A stretch of DNA of 64,000 nucleotides from Xestospongia muta. Lineage: Eukaryota > Porifera > Demospongiae > Haplosclerida > Petrosiidae. The notes beneath the pieces were generated by a model. The model was given only the letters and a program-made list of their open reading frames with translations, ran no database searches and was not told the DNA's origin. Positions 1-11,399 of the stretch are shown piece by piece. The stretch covers positions 27,591,745 to 27,655,744 of the forward strand of contig OY848917.1 of assembly GCA_963693285.1 (NCBI GenBank). Direction: 5' to 3'. The position numbers and the translations under genes were made by a program. The number at the start of each line of letters is the position of its first letter. The first letter of the stretch is position 1.

Positions 1-104
1 TGGTTACCAAGCCACGGTGGCGGCCCTAGCTAGCAATAGCAGGGAATCCTGAAGCCTAAGTGGAAGCCTCAATGGATGTGAGTCACGAAAGACCGTTTGG
101 ACAA

Positions 105-300
105 CACAACTTTTTTTATAAATTTATTCAATAAAAACACATTACACTACAATTGTAATAAATCCATCATATATACATACATCACTTATAAAATACATGG
201 TACAAAATGAGTGGAATATTTATTATTGTATTTATAATAATTTATAATGTGAGCCATTTCATTTACATCATGAAAACAACGAATGTATTCAATAGATTTT
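105..300. repeat. Interspersed repeat, uninterrupted copy of the copia insertion site
   Basis: This stretch resembles the DNA on both sides of the copia element further on. Its left half matches about 13555-13656 (shared caattgtaataaatccatc and ggtacaaaatg) and its right half matches 18088-18160 (shared ccatttcatttacatca and caacgaatgtattcaat). It is therefore a related copy of the repeat that does not carry the retrotransposon. I see no coding potential in it. The first 100 bases of the window are less AT-rich and hold nothing I recognise. Confidence 0.6.
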
Positions 301-418
301 TGCTGTGACTTATTAATTCAATTAAGAAATTGTAAAAGAAAAGTATTTTTTTGCAATTTAATCATTTAAATCAAGCATGTTTGTATAATTTTTTATGTAA
401 TGATGTGTTAATTACTAG

Positions 419-1062
419 GAATTTTCTCAAAAGAGGAAAAGATGGTATGTGGATTGTACAAGGTATGTCAGTAATGCAAATTAATTATGTCAGTAATTAA
501 AATTTTAGCTTGTTGAGGCACTAATTTAATAAATTTATGATTTACAGTCAACAAGCCGAGAAACGTCTTCGCAAGAAAAGTGTTGGTACATTTCTTTGTC
601 GACCTTCAGAAAAGACAATGATGTATTCAAATGGTGAACTGCATACTCATACTATAGTTGTTATGTAAGTTGATTTTCTTGTAATCATAGACTTTTAAAA
701 TTTAATTCACTTTCTTCTTTTATATTTTAATTAGACTTCTCAATAGGGACATTTAATTAACCTTTATTTATATTTTTAACAATGACATGCATAGTTGTCC
801 ATGTTCCATTATAAAAATGTTTAACTATGTTCTCTAAATACCAATTACTTATAACAAAGTCTATTTGTTTCTATTTAATATGTTATATAGGTCTGACAGA
901 ATTAGGCAGTGGAAAGTATTTTATCACAACTACAAGTATGGACTTAACATTCCTTGTCTTCATAACTCACTTGAGGATTTGATACAATATCATACTATCT
1001 ACTCTTTAGTTCCTGATGGAACATCAGATCTTAGACTGATCTTTCCAATTAACAGTGTGTGA
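419..1062 (+). CDS. C-terminal SH2 domain of a PI3K regulatory subunit-like protein, 5' incomplete
   Basis: Three exons can be joined: 419-462, 548-664 and 891-1062, with gt/ag introns (gtatgt at 463, gtaagt at 665, tatatag before 891). The second carries the SH2 core GTFLCRPSEK with the phosphotyrosine-binding arginine. The third carries the IFHxxKYG-like and SLEDLIQYH segments and ends LRLIFPINSV-stop. The first short exon supplies the leading WYVDCTS, matching the WxxG...R..AE start of an SH2 fold. The protein stopping directly after the SH2, together with the KYG and L.L.FP strings, resembles the C-terminal SH2 of class IA PI3K p85, an adaptor that binds phosphotyrosine and recruits the lipid kinase. 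Earlier exons are outside the window or not recognised. SH2 is sure; the p85 assignment is inference, and another SH2 adaptor is possible. The 44-base exon is the weakest part of the model. Confidence 0.75.
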
Positions 1063-4000
1063 ACAATTATAATTTTAATGTTAAATATTTTATTAACCTT
1101 GTACATTATGACCAGTTTTTATAAATAGTCATGCACATGAAGTACATATCTACAAAGTAGTCCCTTCTTCTGTGACATATTAAAGCACTTTATAACTAGT
1201 CTCACTCAATGTTTTTAATTACTAGTCAGATAAGAGAAAAGAACACTTGCAAATCAACAATGAAAATAAAGCTAAATTTGCCCTGACAATAGTAGGCCTT
1301 TTGGCCATAAATAAATTTGGTAGAGGCAAATAGCACAGATAGTGTTGCCAAATGGAACAGATATATTGTTTAAGTTTTCAGGAAACTCCTACATTTTGAC
1401 AACATATACTACACAACCATTTACTCTATAATTCTCAGAAGTGAATGAAAGCACAAGTGAGACATGTGTCAATCAAAGAGTTAAGCTATTAATATCTTAT
1501 CCTAGGTTACCATTAATTTCTTGTAACATACCTAAAGATAACATTAGCTGCTTATTAATTCAATTAAGACTATGGTTTGGTAGACTCATACTGTAGTCAG
1601 ATCAGTGTAATGCAATTCAGGATCAATTGCTGCATTAGTAATACCAAGTTGCCAATTAAGTAGTCTCCTTGCCCCAACAAAAGTCAAAGAGTTTAGAAAA
1701 CTCAATGATTAAGCTCAAAGATCACTTTCAGCCAAAGCGTGTGGTCATAGCCGAATGGTTTCATTCTCACTTGTCACAGAAGGGCACAAGCACCTGGTGA
1801 GATCATGTCAGAGTTTCTGGTCCATTAGAGGGAGCTTGCTACTCACTGTCATTATATAGCCTCAGGAAATCGACCACTCCTTCGAGAGGAAGTGATTCAA
1901 CGGAAGTCGATTTAATTATACCTCATGCCATGGAGACAACACAATGACTGGAAGCAGCTAATTAGCAGACCAAGCAGTTCAATGACACTAGGACTAATGA
2001 TGTACTAATACAAGCCCTGCAGAAAGGAACAGGAGACAAACTTTAAAAAGGTTTGTCAACAGATGATTTGGAGAAAGAATCCATAGGCTATGTTTCCATC
2101 AATACCTACAAGGGCTTTTTTATTTTACTCGTGTACCTTATGAACATATACTAAACAGTTATGCACTTTATAATACTCAAAAATAAATAAGATTACAAGT
2201 GAGACAAATGTCAATCCAAGAGCTGAGAATTCTAGGTTACCGTTAATTTCCTGTAACATACCTAATGATAACATTAAGTACTTGTTAATTCAATGAAGGT
2301 TATAGTTCAGTTTAGTTAGAACTTGTATTATAGTCAGACCAATGGAATACAGGATCAATTATGGTGTTGATAATGTCAACTTGACATAGAAAAAGCAACT
2401 GTGTATGTAAATTCAAAGTAAATTGATAGCATTAGTGCTAGGTTTAATTTTCTTTTTGATGTTAATGAAGTCCCTGTTATATTACTGTATGATAACTATC
2501 ATATTAGGAACCATAGAGGCTTTATTGTATGGACTTTTATTCCCCTTCCGTGTCCACAATACTCAAAAATTAAAAAAATGTTGTAACAACTATTGATTTT
2601 TCAGAGAAGTATTATAAGTTTCCTACACACATATATATTTAACAGCCATGCACTCTATAAGACTCAGTAGTAAATAAGGACATGAGTGAAACAGATGTCA
2701 ATCCAAGAGTTAAGAAATTAGTATTTCATCCAAGGTTACCATTGTATTTGTATGAGATATAAAATTAAGTTAATGATGATTTGAACTATTTATTCAAGTA
2801 AGGTTATAGTTCAGTTGAGTTAGTTTAAGTTCTATTGTCAGACCAGCTCAGTGCAATTTAAGATAATATACCAAGTCAACATAATAAAAACAACTGTGTG
2901 TGTAAATTCTTCATTGTATGAGTGTGAAATTTGCTTTATAATGTTAATACATACACATTGTTGTATTATATGTAACAATAACTTACTCTTCAACAGATTA
3001 AAGTTTAATTCAGGTTATACAGTGTTTATAAAGTCCTAGTTTATTATTGTTATCTATACAATAACTATTATATTAGCAACCATATAGGTTTTATTGCATA
3101 TACTTGTAATCCCCCTGTCCACCGTATCTCAAAAATTTAAAAAATTGACACAACTATGGATTTTTACAGACTAGTATTATAAGTCTCCTGCACATATGTA
3201 TTCTTTGGACTTATATTCCCCTTCCATGTCCACAATATTCAAAAATTAAAAAAAATTGTAACAACTATTGATTTTTCAAGGAAGTATTATAAGTTTCCTA
3301 CACACATATATATGTTAAACAGCCATGCACTCTGTAAAACTAAATAGTAAATAAGGACACAAGTGAGACAGATATCAATCCGAGAGTCAAGAAATTAGTG
3401 TTTCATCCAAGGTTACCATTAGATTCCTGTAAGATAAAAAAGTTAATAATGATTTGAACTATTGATTCAAGTAAGGTTATAGTTCAGTTTAGTTAGTTTT
3501 AGTACTATTGTCAGATCAGCTTACTACAATTCAAGATAATTTGCTGAGTTTATAATGACAAGTTGACATAGTAAAAGCAACTGTGTACAAATTATAACAA
3601 TAGTGTGTTGACTTGCTTGAGTTCAAAATTTGCTTTTTAATGTTAATACAATGCTGTATAATGTGTAACAATAACTTACTATTCAACAATTTAAAGCTTA
3701 GTTCAGGTTATACAGTGTCTATAAAGCCTCTGTTTATTATTACTGTACATTAATTGTTATATTAAAGTGGTTTTATTGCATGGACTTGTATTGCCATTTC
3801 CACAATAGCTCAAACTTTTAAAATAATATGTAATAACTACTAATTTTTACAAGGAACTGTTTAAAGTCCCTACAACTATTCTCAAAAGTTATGTACTCTA
3901 TAAGATAATACAAAATTTCAACACAGATGAAACAGATGTCAATCTAAAAGCTAATAAGTTAGTATTGCATCCTAGGTTGCTATACTATCCTGTACCATAC

Positions 4001-5377
4001 TTGTTGATGATCTTAACTACTAATTCAATTAAGTATAAGGTTATAGCTCAGTTTAGTTATGACTTGTACTATTGTCAAACCAGTTCAGTGCAATTCAAGA
4101 TAAATTGCTGAGTTTATAATGCCAAGTTGACATAGTAAAAGCAACTGTGTACAAATTATGACAATAGTGTGTTGTTGTTATGATGTTAAGATAAACATGA
4201 TAGTTCACCTGTTATATACTCCTACAAACTGATATATCAGATAAAGCTTTGTGTCCTACTTACTGGACTGTGAATGTAATGGTTATCAAGTGAATATCTG
4301 CTATTGTCAATAATGAATTATGTTTATAAACATGTTGATAGATCTCAGAAATCATTCATGATAGTAAAAGTAATAATGATAGTGTTCTGTTCTATCTTGT
4401 GTGTAAGAAAATAGGATCTCATCCTAGGTTGCCGTTATCTTCTTGCAACAAAATAATACCTAATAATAATGTTAACAATGTATTGAGGTTATAGTTCAGT
4501 TTAGTTAGTACTAGTACTATTGTCAGACCAGCTCAGTACAATTCAAGATAAATTGCTGAGTTTATAATGCCAAGTTGACATAGTAAAAGCAACTGTGTAA
4601 TGTTCACATAAAATTCATTGCATGAGTACAAATTTTCTTTTTAATGTTACTACATTGTTTTATATACTGTGTTACAATAACTTTCTATTCAACAGGTTAA
4701 ATTTAATTCAGGTTATATTATATTATATAATAAAATACAGTCAACAGTGCAGTCTATAAAGCTGATCCCTGTCCCTATTTATTATTACTGTACAATAATT
4801 ATTATATTAGCAAATCTGATCTGAAAGATCTGAAATATCTATGGTGTGGAGAATTGTGGCTCACCAACAAGAGATGGAGAAAACAGCACATATGTGATAA
4901 AAGACTCATATAACAGTGGATAAGAACATTCTGGAATGAAAATAGTGGATGCAATATACTTGATGAGGAATGTTATTTGTTCACACTGTATTTCATTTAT
5001 ATTGAACCAAAATTAAGTAAGAAAGTATGTATTTTCTTACCAGTATAATTATAATGTCCTCAGTGTTGTGTGCTATATACTCCTACAAACTGATATATCA
5101 GATAAAGTGTCCTGTACTACTTTCTGGACTGTAATATCTTACTACCATCTGTTATTGTCAATAAAGGAATGATATGTACAAATGTATTGATAGATGCTCA
5201 AAATGAATAATGATGGCACAAGTGGTAATAACAATATTATTTTCTATTTTGTGCAAGGAACTTGTATTGTCCTTCCATGACCTTCCTATGTCAGAGATTT
5301 CATTATCTCTTAAGAACTTTCAAATCAACACACTTAAAATTTGTGTTGTGCATTGAAGGTATACAATAATTATTGAG
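1063..5377. repeat. Non-coding region of diverged tandem repeats
   Basis: No gene is visible in these 4.3 kb. The stretch is filled by old, drifted repeats of roughly 500-700 bases. Each contains a block like ggttatagttcagtttag, then ctattgtcagaccagctcag, a degenerate caattcaagataaattgct and ttgacatagtaaaagcaac. Copies are recognisable near 1566, 2297, 2805, 3474, 4040 and 4489, and a further one lies at about 41890 upstream of the collagen pseudogene. A second shared block, ccaaggttaccatt with caatccaagagtta, precedes most copies. Drift is substantial, so the array is old. From about 4630 to 5377 only AT-rich unique sequence is seen. Confidence 0.6.
1739..1990 (+). mobile_element. Possible tRNA-derived SINE
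   Basis: The stretch starts gtggtcatagccgaatggtt, which resembles the 5' part of a serine tRNA including an A-box, and it is less AT-rich than its surroundings. A convincing B-box was not found and no poly-A or simple tail is obvious, so this is a weak call. It interrupts the diverged tandem repeats around it. Confidence 0.3.
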
Positions 5378-5652
5378 ATTATGGGGCTATATTAGTGTCC
5401 AAATTATGCACTATTACTGTTTTCTAATACCCAACAATTTCAGGTATAGAAATTAATTTTTATTTGGTAGTGGCATAGTTTAAGGGGCGTGGCGACGCTA
5501 AATAAAAATGGCTGATTTGAAACTGTTAAAGTTTACAAGCTAAAACTCCACGCTAAACTCTAAACCCTAAACCCTAAACGGATACAAATCAGCCATTATG
5601 TATCAGAAAACAGTAATAGTGCATACTTTTGACACTAATATAGCGCCATAAT
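5378..5652. mobile_element. Foldback (MITE-like) element with about 53-bp terminal inverted repeats
   Basis: The left arm (5378-5430) and right arm (5600-5652) are inverted copies with a few mismatches; both hold gctatattagtgtc and tgcactattactgttttct. Inside is a second, nested inverted pair around aatggctgatttg and caaatcagccatt. The centre holds two to three copies of the heptamer ccctaaa. No protein is encoded. The target-site duplication is not clear. Confidence 0.65.
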
Positions 5653-5699
5653 TTGGTACATTCATTACATCAGTACAAAGTTAGATATTGAAAACTAAA

Positions 5700-5795
5700 C
5701 CTAACATTATTAACTCTATGACACAAGTGATGTCATCATAGGACATGTTGTTACTTCATCAGTCAAGTTATACCAAGAAGCATCCGTTATTGTTG
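5700..5795. mobile_element. Partial copy of the gatgtcatc MITE family
   Basis: The segment atgacacaagtgatgtcatc through caagttataccaagaagc matches the right half of the elements at 26372-26560 and 35448-35638. The left half is missing. Confidence 0.55.
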
Positions 5796-5867
5796 TCAGA
5801 ACAGAGGTTAGCTATTATTGTCAGTACAATTTTTGATAACTCAGCACAAGCAGTCACATTAGTATTG

Positions 5868-5868
<1 letters not shown>

Positions 5869-5899
<31 letters not shown>
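5869..5899. repeat. (AT)n microsatellite upstream of the collagen gene
   Basis: An uninterrupted AT run of about 30 bases. The collagen pseudogene has a shorter AT run (about 42826-42844) on its upstream side. Confidence 0.9.
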
Positions 5900-5901
<2 letters not shown>

Positions 5902-5927
5902 TTATTCATATCAATGCCATGATTCAC

Positions 5928-5935
5928 TATAAAAG
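5928..5935 (+). promoter_or_regulatory. TATA box of the short-chain collagen gene
   Basis: tataaaag lies 46-53 bases before the ATG at 5981, so the 5' leader would be only about 20-25 bases. The same box is kept upstream of the collagen pseudogene (ataaaaaagg near 42976). Position and sequence fit; the transcription start is inferred. Confidence 0.55.
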
Positions 5936-5980
5936 GTGAACAAAAGGTTAGATGATTTACAGAAGCTCACTACATTAAAA

Positions 5981-6837
5981 ATGATTTGTAAGATTTTCTT
6001 TATCATTTTAATGTTAGTACAGCTTATTCAATGTACTGAAGGTATGATTATACATAATAAAATTGATATTTATTTTACATTTCAGAGTCTTCAAACAAGG
6101 CTGTGTCTTCTCCTGTAAGACGAAATGCACATGACAATACTACTGACTGTATTAAAAAACATCCTCCTTATCTAAAGATCTTACAAGGTCGAGATGGACG
6201 TGATGGCTTAACTGGGAGAGATGGTGAGAAAGGAGATAAAGGTGATAAAGGAGACAAAGGAGATCGTGGTGCACAAGGTCCACCTGGACCAAAATCTGGT
6301 GGTGTAGTCTACACACGATGGGGTAGAAAGTCTTGTCCTAATAACACAGGATCGCAGCTGCTTTATGAAGGAATAGCTGGTGGTAGCCATTACTCTCACA
6401 GTGGTGGGGGCGCTAATTACATCTGTCTACCAAAAGTACCTGATTACTTGAGTACTGCTAATCCACCAGAAGAGTCCTATTTATATGGAACTGAATATCA
6501 AGATGTAAACGACATATTTCCTTCAAAACATAATCATAATGTTCCTTGTGCTGTATGTTATACTTCTACAAAAGAGGTTCAACTAATGATACCAGCGAAA
6601 ACTGTCTGCCCTACATCATGGACTGTAGAATATGTAGGTTACCTCATGGCTGAAGGTTATGGTAATAAGAGGAATGCTGTATATGAGTGTGTTGATAAAG
6701 ATCCTGAGTCTATTTATGGTAGTGCTGGTGATATTAATGGTGCTCTGTTTTTTTTTGTTAAAACAACTTGTACTGGTCTTCCATGTCCTCCCTATGTCAA
6801 TAATAGGGTTATTACTTGTGTTGTATGTACTAAATAA
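5981..6837 (+). CDS. Short-chain collagen C4-like (spongin-type) secreted protein
   Basis: Two exons, 5981-6041 and 6086-6837, give 270 residues. Exon 1 (61 bases, phase 1) encodes a clean signal peptide starting MICKIFFIILMLVQ; the intron is 44 bases with gtatga and ttcag borders. After about 45 residues come 12 uninterrupted Gly-X-Y triplets (GRDGRDGLTGRDGEK...GPPGPK). A C-terminal domain of roughly 170 residues follows, rich in Cys and beginning GGVVYTRWGRKSCP, with GGSHYSHSGGGANYICLP and MIPAKTVCP and ending ITCVVCTK. This layout is that of sponge short-chain collagens (the Ephydatia spongin C4 type), extracellular matrix proteins related to basement-membrane collagen. No break is seen. 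A decayed paralogue lies at 43024-43882. An in-frame GTG at 6103 is not the start, because the signal exon upstream fits better. Confidence 0.9.
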
Positions 6838-8084
6838 TGATATGACGTTAATTTAGTTACATGTATTACCAGATAATAATGTGCCCCTTTTTAATTAGAT
6901 TGTCTCTTGTGCTTCTTTATTGTCATTATTATTTCATAAAACTTTTTGATCTATGCATTTTGTGTAGTGTATACTAAAGGTATGTATATTAATTGATATT
7001 GATTTTAGTGAATATTATTTTATATTCAGAAGTTTCTGTGTAAATACAAGGTGAATTCAAATATTCAATATTACTGCTATGTATAGTGGCTTAGTTTGTT
7101 ACATTTACTTTCTGCATGCATATGTAGAATAGCAGATACTATGTTTGTGATAGCTGAAAGAAGGTATTTGTCAAACACAAGATTGATTGTGTTATGATAA
7201 CATCTAGTACAGTTGTTATTGTATGCACAAAAGGAAATGATATAAAATAGAGTTCAGATCTGAGTTCAATTTGTATAAGTTTAAGAATATAATTTTAAAA
7301 CAGAACTTAATAAATCAAATGTACTGAAAAGGATTGTGTATGTAGTTGTGATATTATCAATCAGGGAGCTGACCTAAACCCCACCCCCAAACCCTCCTAA
7401 ATTCTAAACATGAACATGGTTAAGTATATATAATTAGAAATATGAACAGGAATAATTTAATCTATATGTAGTTTGTACTGTTAATCAGCTTAATATATGC
7501 TATACTTCAACAGTAGTCTTTATTACACAATGACAATTGTTTTTTAGAAAGAAAAGTAGAAAATGTAACAATGACTTTACAATTTGCAAATTAGTTGACT
7601 AACACGTGAATGGATGCCTAATTTAGTGGCAATTCACAAAAATAAAATAAATATTAACTTTAACAAACACAATTATGATGGTGTACCTTGGAGTTATGAA
7701 GGTTATTAGTTTTATGTCTTATTATACTAATTAACATATATATTTTGCTAAATATCTAATGCTAATTTACACTCTTTTGTAGGAGAGAGAGAGAGACATT
7801 GTGGCATTTATGACATATTGTAGAGTTGATAAATGTTATAATTCAAATACTGTCATCCTATGATCCCCTTCCTGATCAATTACAAGCTTGTAGTAAACTA
7901 GAAATAAGGAGATACCGCAGGTAAAAAATCATGTGACAAAAACATTAGATTATTTGTTAGTAGTGTTAAATTATGACTTCTATGTCTTTATTCTTTATAT
8001 TTCAAGATTGCCTATGCCTTTATCAATGAATTTTAATACAATGAAATTACATTTTAATATATTGTAGGGTAGTACTGAACATTT
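6838..8084. other. Collagen 3' flank and interspersed repeat, no gene
   Basis: The first 550 bases are shared with the flank of the collagen pseudogene (43883-44395), so the duplication includes it. From about 7370 the match resumes at 45035 (ctaaaccccacccccaaacc). The piece 7560-7700 (tttgcaaattagttgactaa, cctaatttagtgg) is also present at 45200-45360 and inverted at about 56985-57130. It is therefore an interspersed repeat. The rest is AT-rich sequence without features. Confidence 0.55.
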
Positions 8085-8315
8085 TTCGAAATTTCAGAAC
8101 TATTGACTTTTAAAGCTTTAAAATTTCAAATACAGATTTCTATTGTTTGAAATTTCAAGACATCAATTTTTAATACAGAATTGTTTTTTTGAAATTTTGA
8201 TTGATGCGTTAATTTTGAAATTTCAAAAGCTGTCTACTTGTGAACTTTAAATTTCGTAAACATTTTCAATACATTTTAATGAGAATTCGAAATTTCAAAG
8301 TTTTCTTCATAAGTA
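8085..8315. repeat. Cluster of the palindrome tgaaatttca and variants
   Basis: At least six irregularly spaced copies of gaaatttca or close variants (near 8088, 8128, 8152, 8194, 8216 and 8290) occur in about 230 bases. No coding frame is apparent. Confidence 0.5.
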
Positions 8316-8529
8316 AATTTTATTGAACACTAAGTTTATACTGTTCAAATGAAAGGCACTAAAGTGCCGAACCTCGCTGTAGTTTCTAAGTTATTTATAA
8401 ATTCTATGCCAGCTTAGGCCCAGCTATGATGTTGTTATTGCAAGAAAATTTATTAACATTCCAGAAGGTGTGTTTATAAAATGGTAATTTTTGTCATTCT
8501 GTTTATGCTCATTAATTGTTGTTTGATTT

Positions 8530-8814
8530 CTAGCTTTGCCATGTTTGTGAAGCAGTAACTGAATAAGTGATAGTATCATTCAATTCCCAAGCAAGATTAA
8601 GTGCTACTTTCCTGATGAAAAGTTTCTCTAAGTCTTTACATGACCCTTTAAAATCTATCAATATTTCATATACAAAATTTATTGTAACTTGAAGATGAAA
8701 CCTTCTTTGGAAACGTCCCGTGGTACAAATATAAATCGATATATTATCTATTAGTAGCAGTCTTTTCAGTGCTTGGAGACGTTTCCTGAATGCGTTACTT
8801 CGCTCCAAGTCCAC
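8530..8814 (-). CDS. Uncharacterised minus-strand ORF, possible exon
   Basis: An open frame of 94 codons with mixed basic and hydrophobic composition (starts MDLERSNAFRKRLQALKRLL). I do not recognise a family. It lies at the edge of a clearly less AT-rich stretch (about 8770-9330), which hints at a real gene or promoter rather than spacer. The frame upstream (8815-9130) breaks, but could hold further exons. No convincing splice sites were fixed. It could equally be a transposon remnant. Confidence 0.25.
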   Translation of the reverse strand: MDLERSNAFRKRLQALKRLLLIDNISIYICTTGRFQRRFHLQVTINFVYEILIDFKGSCKDLEKLFIRKVALNLAWELNDTITYSVTASQTWQS

Positions 8815-9336
8815 AAAACATTTTTCAGAACTTTTCTAACGATTACTTCGACCAACGGCCTTCTGTCTTGCTGATCCGTATTCCTCTGAGATTGTTTACA
8901 ACATACTAAAAAATCTCCACGTTAAGTTTTTTACTTTTCGAGAAACGGCACTTGACCTCTGCAGCCTGAAAATTCTTTTGCGAGTTTTAAGCTTCTGTTT
9001 TCCTTGACGATGTTCTTGGCACTACTGTTGTAAAGTCCACATGCTTTTCTATTCGTTGCTGAACGTTGGTAGCTGCTAATGCTTCGGTTGCCAAGTTATA
9101 GCAGTTCAGAAAAATGTTCAGAAATTTCGTGGTGAAATTAGAAGTGGTTATTAGTAGGACGCTTCAATCCACACAGGTGTTTTAATTTTTATAATAAGAC
9201 GGTTACATTCGTGGGGCGTGGCTGGCTGTATACCAGACTATAGATTCAGCAGACATCACGTGCTATAATTCTTCTGGACAGTTCTCTCGTTTTTTGTTAC
9301 GCCTCTGTCATTGGACCGTGGAAAAGGACCTTTGCG

Positions 9337-9657
9337 ATGATATCAAAAGTTGCGGCTCAATTGGTTAATTGGGAAGAGATTCACGTCTATTTTGGCATCT
9401 CTCTGGAGCAAGCTGATGAAATTAGAACAAATTGCCCTACTTATCTAGAGCAGAAACAAAGAATGCTATTTCTTTGGAAGAAATTTAATGATCATGAGCA
9501 AAATGCCACTATTAATAATTTTAAAAAGATATTTTGGGATGTCAGAAATATAGAGATGGTGGAATATATTGATGAAATAACTGCTGTCACTAGTACTAAT
9601 ACTCCAGCAATTCAACAAGACCATGCTTGTCAACGCGAGAGCACCTATTTCTACTAA
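9337..9657 (+). CDS. Small Death-domain protein
   Basis: A 106-codon frame starting MISKVAAQLVNWEEIHVYFG. Residues about 4-80 follow the pattern of six-helix Death domains found in many sponge proteins: hydrophobic start, W near residue 12, YFGISLEQADEIR, then YLEQKQRMLFLWKKF and a final helix FKKIFWDVRNIEMVEYI. Such domains self-associate in apoptosis and innate-immune adaptor complexes in the cytosol. The remaining 25 residues are low in structure, so this may be only the first exon of a longer protein; no safe donor site was found. Upstream (9180-9330) is relatively GC-rich and holds an ATTGG box. The domain call rests on pattern alone. Confidence 0.55.
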   Translation: MISKVAAQLVNWEEIHVYFGISLEQADEIRTNCPTYLEQKQRMLFLWKKFNDHEQNATINNFKKIFWDVRNIEMVEYIDEITAVTSTNTPAIQQDHACQRESTYFY

Positions 9658-9869
9658 AGAAACAGCTTCTTTCTCGTTATTTCAAGTGGTTGCTATAGAC
9701 TTTAGTCTCATTTTTTGACCACAAATTTTTGACTTCAATTCAAGTAATTATTTTAATTACATGATAATTGATAAGTATGAATGCTGTACAAGAACACAAC
9801 ATAAATCACAAATATTAGAATGTAAACACCAATCTACTATATAGTATTATTAATATAGCAAAAAGACCA

Positions 9870-10740
9870 AGGGCCATGACTATAGAGGATATGATTCATG
9901 AGCTTGATGAAGATGACTTTTTTTGATGAGCTACATGATCCTCAAGAGCCTGTCATGCTGAGAAGTGACGACAAATTTAGTAACTTAGAAGATACAGATG
10001 AGGATGATCAGGAAGGTAACTATATTCACGCAAACAACAAAAAGTGATTATGCCATTAATGTTGAAAGTATTATAGGGTACAATACAGTACTAAGATATT
10101 GACATAACCTATTCTACCTACCTACCAACACAATTATATTGACATGTCTTCAATACTTTTTTATCTCATACACAGGGGAGACTCAATGATTCTACAGAAA
10201 AACAACATATCTACTACAGCTAGATAGTAAGGACTTGAATGTGATGTCATCAAAGACACAATCATCTGCTATGGGTACTGTACTTTGACGACAATTAGAT
10301 AAAATTCATACAACAAGTATACCAATAGAGTGGACAGGAGGGATTAGCTACATTGCTATTACAGTTGTAAATGAAGTCACGCAAGTTATACAAATATAAT
10401 TATCACAAATGTATACTTTTTATGCAAATACTATCACATGCTAGCAACATTTAAAAACATAAGAGTTCCATATTCAGCTAGCAAAAGAGTTGATAGATAA
10501 CTATTGTAGTCAACTAAGATGTGGCTGCAATGGAGGACCTATTCATCATCTATCTCTTCATCATTTTCCTACAAAGATAAGAGATGACAATGAGTTGAAA
10601 AGAGGTTGATGCACCATGCAGTTCAAAACACTCGTGTTGATAGTTCCTGGTATTGTATAGAGTGTGATTCTTGGCTTTGTCACACTGGTGATACTGACAA
10701 CTGCTTTTTAATGTGGCACACATGTACAAAACAATACCAG
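9870..10740 (+). pseudogene. Decayed piggyBac-type transposase remnant
   Basis: Two recognisable pieces in broken frames. Near 9875-10015 an acidic N-terminal stretch (RPRAMTIEDMIHELDED, then LRSDDKFSNLEDTDEDD after a frameshift at a run of eight t). Near 10560-10740 a C-terminal Cys/His cluster with WYCIECDSWLC, HTGDTDNCF and MWHT. The C-x2-C-x4-C...CF-x2-WH spacing is that of the zinc-binding tail of piggyBac-like transposases and domesticated PGBD proteins. The catalytic core between them is not readable. Identification is tentative. Confidence 0.4.
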
Positions 10741-11399
10741 TAACATGTATACAATATAAAGCTACTTTTCATCTATAAAATATGTACTCATAAAATATCT
10801 CATAATCATATAAAACCAAGTGTTTATATCAGTCCACTGAGTACTATATACTTATCATACATAACTTCCTATATAATGACATTGTAACATTACCAAAACC
10901 TATAAAATGAAATTTCAGATGGCTACAATCACAAGCAATTGTCACTACTCAATGAGCAGAAACAGAAAAATGTTCACGTATGCATTCCACTTAGTAGTAC
11001 TCTATACTTCCAAAACATATGTTACTTCAGAGTATTACAGTTTTTTTAAAGACACAGCAATGGCTTCAGTAGTCTGTGTAGCTTCAGATCCACTTGCTTC
11101 AGCTTGGTATACGAAAAAGTGGCTTGCTTACTCGCGCTATTACATCTCCGTCGTAGTAATGTCTACAAACAAATTTCAAGGCATAGATACCTACTTCTGG
11201 AACTCATCTTCCTCCTGCACGAAGATTCCCTATACCATTTCTGCTTTATAAAGAGTACTGTGAGCATGTCCAAAATGTTTGTTACCATTGTAATGGGATG
11301 GAAAAAGTTGGCAGAACAATCTCAGTAAGAATTCCAACATCTTTCCAAGCCTATAGGATTGATGTAATAACAGTTCATGATCATTTTTTAACTATTGTC
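10741..11399. other. No recognisable feature
   Basis: Two overlapping short plus-strand frames exist (10907-11251 and 11104-11328) with low-complexity, non-conserved-looking translations and no splice context that makes sense. Nothing here is supported as a gene. Confidence 0.4.

Noticed and set aside
1739..1815. Functional tRNA gene
   Set aside because: The A-box-like start is present, but stems and B-box do not close; at best a tRNA-derived SINE.
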